Shown here piece by piece: positions 1 through 7,091 of a stretch of DNA of 7,602 bases. Source of the stretch: Elusimicrobiota bacterium (GTDB lineage: Bacteria > CAYTYR01 > UBA6262 > DAOVJB01). The stretch's first letter is position 1. The number at the start of each line of letters is the position of its first letter. The notes beneath the pieces were generated by a model. That model was not told where the DNA came from. It ran no database searches and worked only from the letters and a program-made list of their open reading frames with translations. The stretch spans positions 1-7,602 of the forward strand of contig DAOVJB010000056.1 in the NCBI GenBank assembly GCA_030673425.1, read 5' to 3'. The position numbers and the translations under genes were made by a program.

Positions 1-2
1 CA

Positions 3-2657
3 TTGATAAATTTTACTGGATACAGGAAGGAGGAGTTAATAGGAAAAAAATTTACTGAGATAATTTCTCCTCCATATATGGGATTGGTCCAGTTAATATT
101 GAAAAAGACCCTGGATGGAAAAACTATTTCTAAAGGTGAGATGCAGATTGTAAAAGCCGATAAAACAGATTTATGGGTTGAGCTTTCAACCTCAGCGTTA
201 AGGGATCCCGAACAAAAGGTAATCGGGCAAGTCTGTGTCCTGCGTGATATCGGTTCCCGAAAGAGCAAAGAGGCAGAACTTAAGGGTTCAGAAAAATTCC
301 TTTCCCATTTAGTTGATAACGGAATTGATGCAGTTTATGTCTATGACAACAAAGGTAAAATTACCTTTTTCTCTAAAGGCGGAGAGAAACTGCTTGGTTG
401 GAGGTCAGAGGAAGTCGTTGGACAAAATTTTGAGTTACTCATTGCTCCTGAGGCCTTGAACAAACTTAAAGGGCAATTATCTTCCAGACGAACTGATGAA
501 CATAGAACATATCAGACCGTACTGGTGAGCAAAGGTGGTCGCCGGATTGATGTTGTTCAGAAGGTTATACCCGTATATAGGGACAAAGAAGTAATAGAAA
601 CCTGCAGTATAATTACTAACATTACTGCTCAGCAGAAGTTACAGGCAGAGCTTGCTGCTTTAAATGAGAAATTAAACGGATTAATTAGATTAGGAAAGAT
701 GATTTCTTCCAGGACCAACCTGGAAGAAATTTTGAATTTTATAGTAGGTTCTATAACTACATTTGCTAAAGTAGATATTGCTGTCCTGAGACTTCTCAAC
801 GACGACAAGACAGAATTAATTTTAAGAACTTGTTTTGGGGCTGACAAGACTCTGCTTCCTGAAACAATTGTATTAAAAGATGTGCTTACCAAGAAGGCTT
901 TAGATGAAGAAAGGGTCATATCCATCGGGGATATAACCGAGGAGATGGTTCTGTCTGCGGCTGAACGTGAGGTAGGGGAACCGGTGACTTCTATGTTAGC
1001 GGTTCCTTTAATTGCCCGCAAAGAAGGCAAGGGTATTCTTTACTTATACACCAGGGAATATTGCCAGTTTACCCGTCAGCAGATTGATTTAGCCTTTGCT
1101 TTTGTTAATCAGGCGGCAATAGCCATAGAGAGTGCTGTTTTGTATAGCAGGGAGCAGGAAACAATCACTAAATTACAGGACCTTGACCAGTCCAAGTCAG
1201 ATTTCCTTTCCATGGTTTCTCACGAGTTGCGCAGTCCTCTGACATCCATTAAAGGGTATACAGCTCTTATTCTGGGGGGGAGGGTAGGCGACATTAATGA
1301 AAAACAAAGAAAATTCCTGGAGATTGTGGCTAATCAAAGCAATCACTTAACTAAACTGATTGGTGACCTTTTAGATCTTTCACGTATTGAGTCAGGGAAA
1401 CTTATCCTGAAAAAGGATAGAGTCTCCTTAAACGTCGTTACCGAACTTGCCGCTGAAAGGTTCAGACTCCAGTTCGATACCAAAAAACTTAACTTTAGTA
1501 TAGATATCCCGGATACTTTACCTTTTATCTTAGGTGATGAAGAAAGACTGTTGCAGGTTTTCAGTAACTTAATGTCTAATGCTATTAAATTCACACCTGA
1601 AAAAGGAGACGTAACAATTAAAATGTGGAAGGATGCTGATAATATACAGATTCGCTGTATTGATACCGGCATAGGCATTACTCCTGAGGCAATGAAGAAG
1701 GTTTTCTCGGAATTTTATCAGGCAGACGGTACTGCTACAAGACAAATTGGAGGAGCTGGTTTGGGACTTGCTATAGTTCAAAAGATAATTGAAGCCCATA
1801 AAGGTAAAGTCTGGGTAGAGAGTGAAGGTATTGATAAAGGAACAACGATTTGCTTAACAATCCCAGCCATGACCGGTACTGATTCACTTCCGCCAGAAGT
1901 GAAGCCTGAAGTAAAGCCAGAGGTGAAGCCTGAAGTAAAGCCAGAGGTAAAGCCAGAAGTAAAACCTGAGGTAAAACCAGAGGTGAAGCCTGAAGTAAAA
2001 CCAGAGGTGAAGCCTGAAGTGAAACCAGAAGTGAAACCAGAGGTGAAGCCTGAAGTAAAACCAGAGGTAAAGCCTGAAGTGAAACCAGAAGTGAAACCAG
2101 AGGTGAAGCCTGAAGTAAAACCAGAGGTAAAACCAGAAGTGAAACCAGAGGTGAAGCCAGAAGTAAAACCTCAAGTAAAACCAGAGGTGAAACCAGAGGT
2201 GAAGCCAGAGGTAAAGCCAGAAGTAAAACCTGAAGTAAAACCAGAGGTGAAGCCAGAAGTAAAACCTGAGGTAAAACCTTTACCTGAAAAGAAAAAGACT
2301 GTTCTTGTTGTAGATGATGATAAAGAAGCACTGGAATTATTAAAGATTTATTTAACTGATGCAGGTTATAATATCATTGAGGCTTTAGGCGGCTATCAAG
2401 CAGTTGTGTTGGCCCAGAACCAAAAGCCTGATTTGATAAGTTTAGATGTTAAATTGCCTGATATAGACGGAATACAGGTACTTGAGTTGTTAAAGAAAAA
2501 TGACACAACTAAAAATATCCCAATAATGGTTGTCTCTATTGTAGAGGATATGCATGAGGAGATGTCGCGTCTTGGAGCAGCTGATTATTTAGTTAAACCT
2601 GTTGACAAAGATAAATTCCTGGCAACCGTAGATAAAATTTTAGGTATGAAAAAATAG
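3..2657 (+). CDS. Hybrid sensor histidine kinase, PAS-PAS-GAF-HisKA-HATPase-(EVKP)32-REC, 5'-truncated by window edge
   Basis: This is a signal-sensing autokinase with its own receiver. The first visible residues (NFTGYRKEELIG) are the middle of a PAS fold, so the true start lies upstream and the TTG at 3 is not a start. Visible numbering: partial PAS 1-83; second PAS about 96-207; short coiled coil 208-228; GAF about 228-380; HisKA with H-box SHELRSP and phospho-acceptor His407; HATPase with N-box Asn526, G1 box DTGIG (Asp554) and G2 box GGAGLG (583-588); EVKP repeat linker 632-759; receiver about 764-884. The receiver keeps the acidic residues Asp771-773, phospho-acceptor Asp815, Ser845 in the Thr/Ser position and Lys865, so it should be active. 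No membrane segment is seen in this part, suggesting cytoplasmic sensing, although missing N-terminal sequence could anchor it. The ligand cannot be deduced. The gene ends in TAG, 84 nt before the next gene. Confidence 0.95.
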   Translation: MINFTGYRKEELIGKKFTEIISPPYMGLVQLILKKTLDGKTISKGEMQIVKADKTDLWVELSTSALRDPEQKVIGQVCVLRDIGSRKSKEAELKGSEKFLSHLVDNGIDAVYVYDNKGKITFFSKGGEKLLGWRSEEVVGQNFELLIAPEALNKLKGQLSSRRTDEHRTYQTVLVSKGGRRIDVVQKVIPVYRDKEVIETCSIITNITAQQKLQAELAALNEKLNGLIRLGKMISSRTNLEEILNFIVGSITTFAKVDIAVLRLLNDDKTELILRTCFGADKTLLPETIVLKDVLTKKALDEERVISIGDITEEMVLSAAEREVGEPVTSMLAVPLIARKEGKGILYLYTREYCQFTRQQIDLAFAFVNQAAIAIESAVLYSREQETITKLQDLDQSKSDFLSMVSHELRSPLTSIKGYTALILGGRVGDINEKQRKFLEIVANQSNHLTKLIGDLLDLSRIESGKLILKKDRVSLNVVTELAAERFRLQFDTKKLNFSIDIPDTLPFILGDEERLLQVFSNLMSNAIKFTPEKGDVTIKMWKDADNIQIRCIDTGIGITPEAMKKVFSEFYQADGTATRQIGGAGLGLAIVQKIIEAHKGKVWVESEGIDKGTTICLTIPAMTGTDSLPPEVKPEVKPEVKPEVKPEVKPEVKPEVKPEVKPEVKPEVKPEVKPEVKPEVKPEVKPEVKPEVKPEVKPEVKPEVKPEVKPEVKPEVKPEVKPQVKPEVKPEVKPEVKPEVKPEVKPEVKPEVKPEVKPLPEKKKTVLVVDDDKEALELLKIYLTDAGYNIIEALGGYQAVVLAQNQKPDLISLDVKLPDIDGIQVLELLKKNDTTKNIPIMVVSIVEDMHEEMSRLGAADYLVKPVDKDKFLATVDKILGMKK
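1896..2279 (+). repeat. 12-bp in-frame tandem repeat, 32 units, encoding (EVKP)32
   Basis: Thirty-two contiguous 12-bp units of pattern GAR-GTR-AAR-CCW encode Glu-Val-Lys-Pro. Only one unit deviates at protein level: the 24th begins CAA and gives QVKP (2172-2174). Every other difference is a synonymous third-position change (GAA/GAG, GTA/GTG, AAA/AAG, CCA/CCT). The array is exactly 384 bp and lies between the HATPase and REC domains of the hybrid kinase. Proline at every fourth residue with balanced Glu and Lys predicts an extended, highly soluble, polyproline-II-like or disordered linker. The repeat also keeps other frames open, which explains long spurious reading frames on the minus strand. 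Confidence 0.97.
1981..2160 (+). repeat. 60-bp higher-order repeat inside the EVKP array, three copies
   Basis: Within the 12-bp array, 1981-2040 and 2041-2100 match at 59 of 60 positions (G at 2009, A at 2069). The next block, 2101-2160, matches the second copy at 56 of 60. The preceding block, 1921-1980, matches the first at about 53 of 60. The array therefore grew at least partly by duplication of five-unit blocks rather than single units, with the 1981-2100 pair the most recent event. Copy boundaries are arbitrary in phase. Confidence 0.85.
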
Positions 2658-2741
2658 CAGATTATGAACTTATTATACTATCCATATTTAAGATAAAAGA
2701 GTTAATAAAAGAAATCGAAGAAGTTCTGAGGGGGGTAAAAA

Positions 2742-3116
2742 ATGGCACAAAAGATTTTGGCTATTGATGATGAAACATTAATTTTGGATTTAGTCAAAAT
2801 TGCCTTGGAGACAGAAGGATATGAGGTAATTACGGCAGAACGGGGCTCCGTCGGCTTGGAAAAAGCCTTTGCTGAAAAAGTAGATTTAATTCTTTTGGAT
2901 TTTATGATGCCTGATATAAGCGGGTTTGAAGCCTGCAGGAGGCTTAAAACCAATCCGGCAACGAGCAATATTCCAATCGTGGTTCTAACAGCTAAGGTTT
3001 CCGATGATGACATAAAGAAAATAATGGAGACAGGAGCGATTGATTATATGACTAAACCCTTTGATCCTTTACAATTGGGTGACAAGGTTAAAGAAATACT
3101 TAAAAAACAGGGCTAG
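2742..3116 (+). CDS. Single-domain response regulator (CheY-like receiver), first of two
   Basis: The 124-residue product is a receiver domain and nothing else. It has acidic pocket residues Asp9 and Asp10, phospho-acceptor Asp53 in LLDFMMPD, Thr83 in VVLTAK and Lys105 in YMTKPFD, so every residue needed for phosphorylation is present. With no DNA-binding or enzymatic domain it should act by protein contact, as CheY, PilG/PilH and DivK do, or as a phosphate shuttle. The ATG is preceded by a purine-rich Shine-Dalgarno (GAGGGGGG, about 2728-2735). It lies 84 nt after the hybrid kinase gene and 18 nt before a second receiver gene, with pilB next. That context suggests that it links the kinase to pilus or secretion function; the partner itself is inferred. 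Confidence 0.95.
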   Translation: MAQKILAIDDETLILDLVKIALETEGYEVITAERGSVGLEKAFAEKVDLILLDFMMPDISGFEACRRLKTNPATSNIPIVVLTAKVSDDDIKKIMETGAIDYMTKPFDPLQLGDKVKEILKKQG

Positions 3117-3134
3117 CAGGAAGGAGAAATTAAG

Positions 3135-3524
3135 GTGGCCGGTGAAAAAATACTTGTTGTAGATGATGATCCGTTTATAATCAACCTGGTTGTTTATAAC
3201 CTGGAACAGGAAGGGTACAAAGTGCTGCAGGCTACCAACGGTCTGGAAGCGCTGGAGAAGGCACGCAGGGAAAAGCCGGATCTTATAGTTTTAGATATTA
3301 TGCTCCCCAAAATGGACGGATATAAAGTATCGCGTATTCTTAAGTTTGACAAGAAGTATAAAGGTATTCCAGTACTAATGCTTACCGCAAAGGCCCAGGA
3401 AGTAGACAAGGAAACAGGGATGGAGACAGGAGCAGATATTTACATGACCAAGCCTTTTGAACCTGAGACGTTGATAAAAAAAGTCAGGGATCTTTTAGAT
3501 AGAACGAAAGGGGAAAAGAAATAA
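3135..3524 (+). CDS. Single-domain response regulator (CheY-like receiver), second of two, GTG start
   Basis: The 129-residue product is again a lone receiver: Asp10-Asp12 acidic cluster, phospho-acceptor Asp54 in IVLDIMLP, Thr84 in LMLTAK and Lys106 in YMTKPFE. The short tail after helix 5 (about DRTKGEKK) is basic. The GTG start is chosen because AAGGAG at 3121-3126 sits 8 nt upstream and the KILVVDDD strand begins at residue 5. By eye it shares only about two residues in five with the preceding receiver, so the pair is an old paralogue set or two separate recruitments, not a recent tandem duplication. Its TAA is only 6 nt before the pilB ATG and in the same frame, giving strong cotranscription and likely translational coupling. 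Role inferred: phosphorylation-dependent modulation of the adjacent pilus ATPase or its partners. Confidence 0.95.
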   Translation: MAGEKILVVDDDPFIINLVVYNLEQEGYKVLQATNGLEALEKARREKPDLIVLDIMLPKMDGYKVSRILKFDKKYKGIPVLMLTAKAQEVDKETGMETGADIYMTKPFEPETLIKKVRDLLDRTKGEKK

Positions 3525-3530
3525 TTTTCT

Positions 3531-5222
3531 ATGCCCAAACCAGAAAAGAAAAAATTAGGCGAGATGTTGAAAGAGGCGGGACTAGTCTCGGACGCACAGG
3601 TAAAAGAAGCCCTGAAGATACAGAAAGAAACAGGTGAACGCCTGGGTAGAATTCTGGTCAAACAGAATATTATTACAGAGGACAATCTGGTTACTCTATT
3701 GTCAGAGCAGCTGGGGATTCCCCGTGTAAATCTGAGTGATTATCTTATTGACCCCGAGATTATTAACCTGGTTTCTGAAGAGCTGGCAAGGCGGTATTAT
3801 TTAGTTCCTTTGTTTAAGGTTGGGGATGTGCTGACCGTGGCGATGAGCGATCCCTCTAATGTTTTTGCGCTTGATGAGGTCGGTTTCAAAGCGGAGTGTG
3901 CGGTTGAGCCGATACTGGCAACAGAGACTGAAATTAAACGCGTTATAGACCAGTACTATGGAGTAGTCGGTTCAATAGAGGATGTCATAAAAAGCATTGA
4001 TGCCAAGGGGCTGGGTTTAGATGATGCAAATATTGAGGCTGTGAGGCTCCAGGGTATCGCCGAGGAAGCCCCTGTAATAAAACTGGTTAATTTGATTATT
4101 ATGCAGGCTATAAGGGAAGGCGCAAGCGACATTCATATAGAGCCGGAAGAGGATATATTACGTACACGCTTTAGGATAGACGGTGTGTTAAGCGAAGCAG
4201 CTACAACGCCGAAGGACCTGCAATCAGCGATTGTTTCTAGGATAAAGATTATGTCTGAACTGGATATTGCTGAAAGAAGGATTCCGCAGGACGGACGCTT
4301 CCAGATTAAAGTGGAAAACAGAGATATTGACCTTCGTGTTTCTACATTTCCTACCGTACACGGGGAAAATGTAGTAATGCGAATTCTAGATACTTCAAGC
4401 GTATTATTTGGCATAGAGCAACTCGGTTTTTCAGCCGAGATGCTGAGACAGTTTGAGGAAATTATAAGAAAGCCATACGGGATAGTTCTGGTTACCGGGC
4501 CTACAGGGAGTGGGAAAACGACCACTCTTTATGCGTCTTTGAATACTATTAACACAATAGATAAAAATATTATTACTGTTGAGGATCCGGTAGAATACAG
4601 ACTTAAACTTATCCGCCAGTGCCAGATTAATCCCAAGGCAGGGCTTACCTTTGCCACAGGCTTAAGGTCAATTTTAAGGCAGGATCCTGATGTAATAATG
4701 GTCGGAGAAATCAGGGATTTAGAGACAGCTGAGATTGCCATCCAGTCTGCGTTGACAGGACATTTGGTGTTCAGCACACTTCATACCAATGATGCTGCTT
4801 CAACCGTGACAAGGTTAATGGATATGGGAGTGGAGCCTTTTCTGATTTCCTCCTCGTTAACAGGTGTGGTTGCCCAGAGGTTGGTCCGTACAATATGTGA
4901 TGATTGTAAAACCTCATACAAACCTCCTGCTAAAGCACTTAAGCAGCTGGGAATGGAAGAGACCCAAGATGTTACGTTTTATAAAGGTGAGGGCTGTAAG
5001 AAATGTCATAACAGCGGGTACAAAGGTCGGATAGGGCTTATTGAGCTACTCCATCTTAATGAAGCTCTCAGAGAACTAATTGTAGCTAAAGCATCGGCTG
5101 ATGCAATTAAAAAAACTGCTATAGAAGCCGGGATGAAGACCATGAGAGAGGATGGATTCAAAAAGGTTTTAAACGGGGTCACCACTATAGAGGAAGTTTT
5201 AAGGGTTACCCAGGAATTGTAA
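3531..5222 (+). CDS. pilB: PilB/GspE-type assembly ATPase with N-terminal MshEN domain
   Basis: This 563-residue cytoplasmic hexameric ATPase would power pilin polymerisation. The N-terminus is an MshEN domain: two 24-residue motifs at 8-31 and 37-60 separated by the canonical 5 residues. MshEN binds cyclic di-GMP in MshE and relatives. Deviations are Lys8 for Arg, Val24 for Leu and Asn46 for Gly. The ATPase core has the Asp-box region ASDIHIEP (198-205), Walker A GPTGSGKT (323-330, Lys329), Walker B around Asp387 with GEIRD Glu393, and His-box residues His411 and His418. A zinc-type tetracysteine follows: CxxC at 456/459 and CxxC at 489/492. The length fits PilB better than the usually shorter GspE, but GspE of a type II secretion system cannot be excluded. 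There is no close Shine-Dalgarno; AAAGGGG lies about 17 nt upstream inside the previous gene, suggesting coupling. PilC follows after 23 nt. Confidence 0.95.
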   Translation: MPKPEKKKLGEMLKEAGLVSDAQVKEALKIQKETGERLGRILVKQNIITEDNLVTLLSEQLGIPRVNLSDYLIDPEIINLVSEELARRYYLVPLFKVGDVLTVAMSDPSNVFALDEVGFKAECAVEPILATETEIKRVIDQYYGVVGSIEDVIKSIDAKGLGLDDANIEAVRLQGIAEEAPVIKLVNLIIMQAIREGASDIHIEPEEDILRTRFRIDGVLSEAATTPKDLQSAIVSRIKIMSELDIAERRIPQDGRFQIKVENRDIDLRVSTFPTVHGENVVMRILDTSSVLFGIEQLGFSAEMLRQFEEIIRKPYGIVLVTGPTGSGKTTTLYASLNTINTIDKNIITVEDPVEYRLKLIRQCQINPKAGLTFATGLRSILRQDPDVIMVGEIRDLETAEIAIQSALTGHLVFSTLHTNDAASTVTRLMDMGVEPFLISSSLTGVVAQRLVRTICDDCKTSYKPPAKALKQLGMEETQDVTFYKGEGCKKCHNSGYKGRIGLIELLHLNEALRELIVAKASADAIKKTAIEAGMKTMREDGFKKVLNGVTTIEEVLRVTQEL

Positions 5223-5245
5223 GCAAAGCTGTATGCGGAGGTAAA

Positions 5246-6463
5246 ATGCCGGTATTTGTTTATAGGGCGCGGGATAATACGGGCAAGCAGGTAAAAGGAC
5301 TTATGCAGGCTCATTCTGTAGGTGAGTTGAGTAAGAAACTGACCGATCTTGGTTATTTAATTACGGATATAACGGAGCAAAAAGGGCCTATTATTAACCT
5401 TAAAGGCTTTCAGGATAAATTTACAAGGATTAAAATAGATGACATCATAATGATAAATATCCAGTTAGCTAATATGATTGCTTCCGGACTGACGTTGCTC
5501 ACGAGCCTGAGGACTTTAATAAAACAGATTGAAAACAGATACTTAAAAAGAGTTATTGAGGATGTGCACAGAAGTGTTGAGATGGGAAGCACTTTTTCTG
5601 ATGCGGTAGCAAAGCATTCCAAGGTTTTCTCACCTTTATTTGTAAATATGATTCGTGCAGGAGAGGCAAGCGGTACGCTGGATGTTGTGTTAAACAGACT
5701 TGCGAAATTCGCCGAGGCCGACGCGGAATTAAGACAAAAGGTAAAAGCCGCTTTTATATATCCTATTATCCTGGTTGTAGTAGGGTCTATGGTGGTCATT
5801 TTCATGATAACCTTTGTTTTGCCAACTTTTGTAGAAATATTTACAAAGGCAGGCATACCACTGCCTTTGCCTACAAGGGTGCTACGTGCTATCAGTATTA
5901 TACTTAGGAAGTACTCATACCTGGTATTGGCTGTAGGATGCGGGTTAGCTTTTGCCTTTAAGAGTTATGTAAAAACCAGCATGGGCAAATTGCAGTTTGA
6001 CAGATTCATGTTAAAGATACCTGTAGTAGGACTCCTGATACGCAAAATTGCTATTGCCAGGTTCACCCGCACGCTGGCAACACTTATATCAAGCGGCGTT
6101 CCTATCCTGCAGGCGCTGGGGATAGTTGAGAAGGTTGTTGGGAACGAGGTCATCTCCCGGGTGATCAAGAGTGTTCACGACGGGGTGAGCAAGGGAGAAA
6201 AAATCGCACAGCCCTTGAAAATTAGCGAGGAATTTCCTGCTGATACCATTCAGATGATAGCCGTCGGAGAGGAAACAGGAAACCTGGACGGAATGTTAAA
6301 CAAAATATCAGATTTCTATGAGGTTTCTATTAATTACAGTATAAAGAGATTAACCGCATTACTTGAACCTGTTTTTTTGGTAATCATGGGTGCTGTAGTT
6401 GGTTTTATAGTCTCTTCATTGCTGTTGCCGATGTTTGACCTGATGAAGACAATTCAAAGGTAA
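5246..6463 (+). CDS. pilC: PilC/GspF-type inner-membrane platform protein
   Basis: The 405-residue protein is the polytopic platform that couples the ATPase to pilin extraction and filament growth. It opens with the family hallmark PVFVYRARDNTGKQVKG, then two T2SSF repeats, about 68-190 and 272-394. Each repeat carries the matching signature: IRAGEASGTLD (136-146) and IAVGEETGNLD (338-348). Hydrophobic segments are near 170-193, 223-240 and 372-396, as usual for the family. The length (about 400) is normal. GGAGG at 5237-5241 lies just before the ATG. It follows pilB by 23 nt, the standard pilB-pilC pairing, though no pilT retraction ATPase gene lies between them here. Whether it serves a pilus or type II secretion cannot be settled from this gene alone. 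Confidence 0.95.
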   Translation: MPVFVYRARDNTGKQVKGLMQAHSVGELSKKLTDLGYLITDITEQKGPIINLKGFQDKFTRIKIDDIIMINIQLANMIASGLTLLTSLRTLIKQIENRYLKRVIEDVHRSVEMGSTFSDAVAKHSKVFSPLFVNMIRAGEASGTLDVVLNRLAKFAEADAELRQKVKAAFIYPIILVVVGSMVVIFMITFVLPTFVEIFTKAGIPLPLPTRVLRAISIILRKYSYLVLAVGCGLAFAFKSYVKTSMGKLQFDRFMLKIPVVGLLIRKIAIARFTRTLATLISSGVPILQALGIVEKVVGNEVISRVIKSVHDGVSKGEKIAQPLKISEEFPADTIQMIAVGEETGNLDGMLNKISDFYEVSINYSIKRLTALLEPVFLVIMGAVVGFIVSSLLLPMFDLMKTIQR

Positions 6464-6505
6464 AAAAACAGCTTGGAATTGACGGTAAAAAAGTGTCTGG
6501 TTCCC

Positions 6506-6534
6506 TTGCCGGGGCTACAATTTAGTGCTATACT
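6506..6534 (+). promoter_or_regulatory. Predicted sigma70-type promoter for the major pilin
   Basis: TTGCCG (6506-6511) and TATACT (6529-6534) are separated by exactly 17 nt, matching the housekeeping consensus at four of six and five of six positions. Transcription would start near 6541, giving a leader of about 70 nt before the pilin ATG. It sits in the 148-nt gap after pilC, the largest in the window, so the abundant pilin can be made independently of the motor genes. A short inverted repeat, CTATA-CT-TATAG (6528-6539), covers the -10 box. Prediction from sequence only. Confidence 0.55.
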
Positions 6535-6596
6535 TATAGTGTGAATATATCGGCTAAAAAGAGAATAATCTTTCGTGATTTTGGAGTATAAACAGG

Positions 6597-6605
6597 AAGG
6601 AGGTG
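6597..6605 (+). promoter_or_regulatory. Strong Shine-Dalgarno deciding the major pilin start
   Basis: AAGGAGGTG is a near-perfect anti-16S match ending 6 nt before the ATG at 6612. A GTG at 6603-6605 is in the same frame but lies inside this Shine-Dalgarno, so it cannot be the normal start. The strength of the site fits a highly expressed subunit. Confidence 0.85.
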
Positions 6606-6611
6606 AAGAAT

Positions 6612-7067
6612 ATGCTAAAGAGGCAAAGAGGATTTACCTTAATAGAACTACTTATCGTTATGGCGGTAATCGCTATACTGATAGGGATAGCTCTTCCTAG
6701 ATTCAGGGGTATGCAGGATGAAAGTAATTTAGCCAGGGCAAGGTCAGAACTCCGGACATTACAGACAGCAATAGAGTCATTTTATATAAACTCAGACCCC
6801 AAGGCTTATCCTGATTTTGATAGTGGAAATACAGCATGGCAGGGTGCGCTTACAGGGGCAAGCCCTCAGATTATTTCATCAGTATTATATGATCCGTTCG
6901 GACTAACAACGACCACCCAGTATAGATATGATGCATCAGCTAACCTGCAGTATTATATTGCCTGGAGCAGAGGTGTAAACAGGGAAAACCATGTGCTATA
7001 TATAGGGAATACTGGGACTATCAGCGGAACCCAGGGCACCAAGATTTTTGTGAGTAACACACTGTAA
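6612..7067 (+). CDS. Type IV pilin / GspG-like major (pseudo)pilin
   Basis: The 151-residue prepilin has a short basic class III leader MLKRQRG, cleaved by prepilin peptidase before Phe8. The hydrophobic helix FTLIELLIVMAVIAILIG follows, with the conserved Glu at mature position 5 (Glu12) and the typical ALPRF end. A coiled-coil-like helix (ARARSELRTLQTAIESFYI) then leads to a globular head with DPFG (94-97) and a downstream Tyr-rich segment. This resembles the DPWG-Y region of GspG, the major type II pseudopilin. The mature protein has no cysteine and so lacks the disulfide-bounded D-region of classical type IVa pilins. The ATG at 6612 is chosen because an upstream in-frame GTG falls within the Shine-Dalgarno. 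It probably forms the body of the filament driven by the upstream PilB and PilC. Pilus versus secretion pseudopilus is undecided. Confidence 0.9.
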   Translation: MLKRQRGFTLIELLIVMAVIAILIGIALPRFRGMQDESNLARARSELRTLQTAIESFYINSDPKAYPDFDSGNTAWQGALTGASPQIISSVLYDPFGLTTTTQYRYDASANLQYYIAWSRGVNRENHVLYIGNTGTISGTQGTKIFVSNTL

Positions 7068-7091
7068 TTGTTAATACCTTAGGTAGTCAAA

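Noticed and set aside
3-5. TTG as the start of the hybrid kinase
   Set aside because: The reading frame opens in the middle of a PAS domain, so the gene begins upstream of the window.
1896-2279. CRISPR-like repeat array
   Set aside because: The units are 12 bp, directly abutting, without spacers, and in frame within a protein; this is a coding minisatellite.
1771-2331. Long minus-strand open frame rich in Leu, Pro and Ser, and an overlapping second one at 1884-2174
   Set aside because: Both are antisense readings of the 12-bp EVKP array, which lacks stops in several frames. Neither has a family resemblance or independent gene context.
2674-2679. TATACT as a -10 box for a promoter of the first receiver gene
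   Set aside because: No recognisable -35 element or extended -10 at suitable spacing; in AT-rich sequence this is weak evidence.
3114-3116. Recoded TAG allowing routine readthrough from receiver 1 into receiver 2
   Set aside because: TAG also ends the hybrid kinase right after a complete receiver domain, and receiver 2 has its own good Shine-Dalgarno, so TAG behaves as a normal stop.
6464-6500. Terminator after pilC
   Set aside because: No stable stem and no T-run; only A-rich sequence is seen.
6498-6510. Sigma54 promoter upstream of the pilin (TGG...TTGCC)
   Set aside because: GG and GC are 7 nt apart instead of the required 10, and the rest of the consensus is absent.
6603-6605. GTG as start of the major pilin
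   Set aside because: It lies inside the Shine-Dalgarno AAGGAGGTG; ATG 6612 has ideal 6-nt spacing and gives a normal short prepilin leader.
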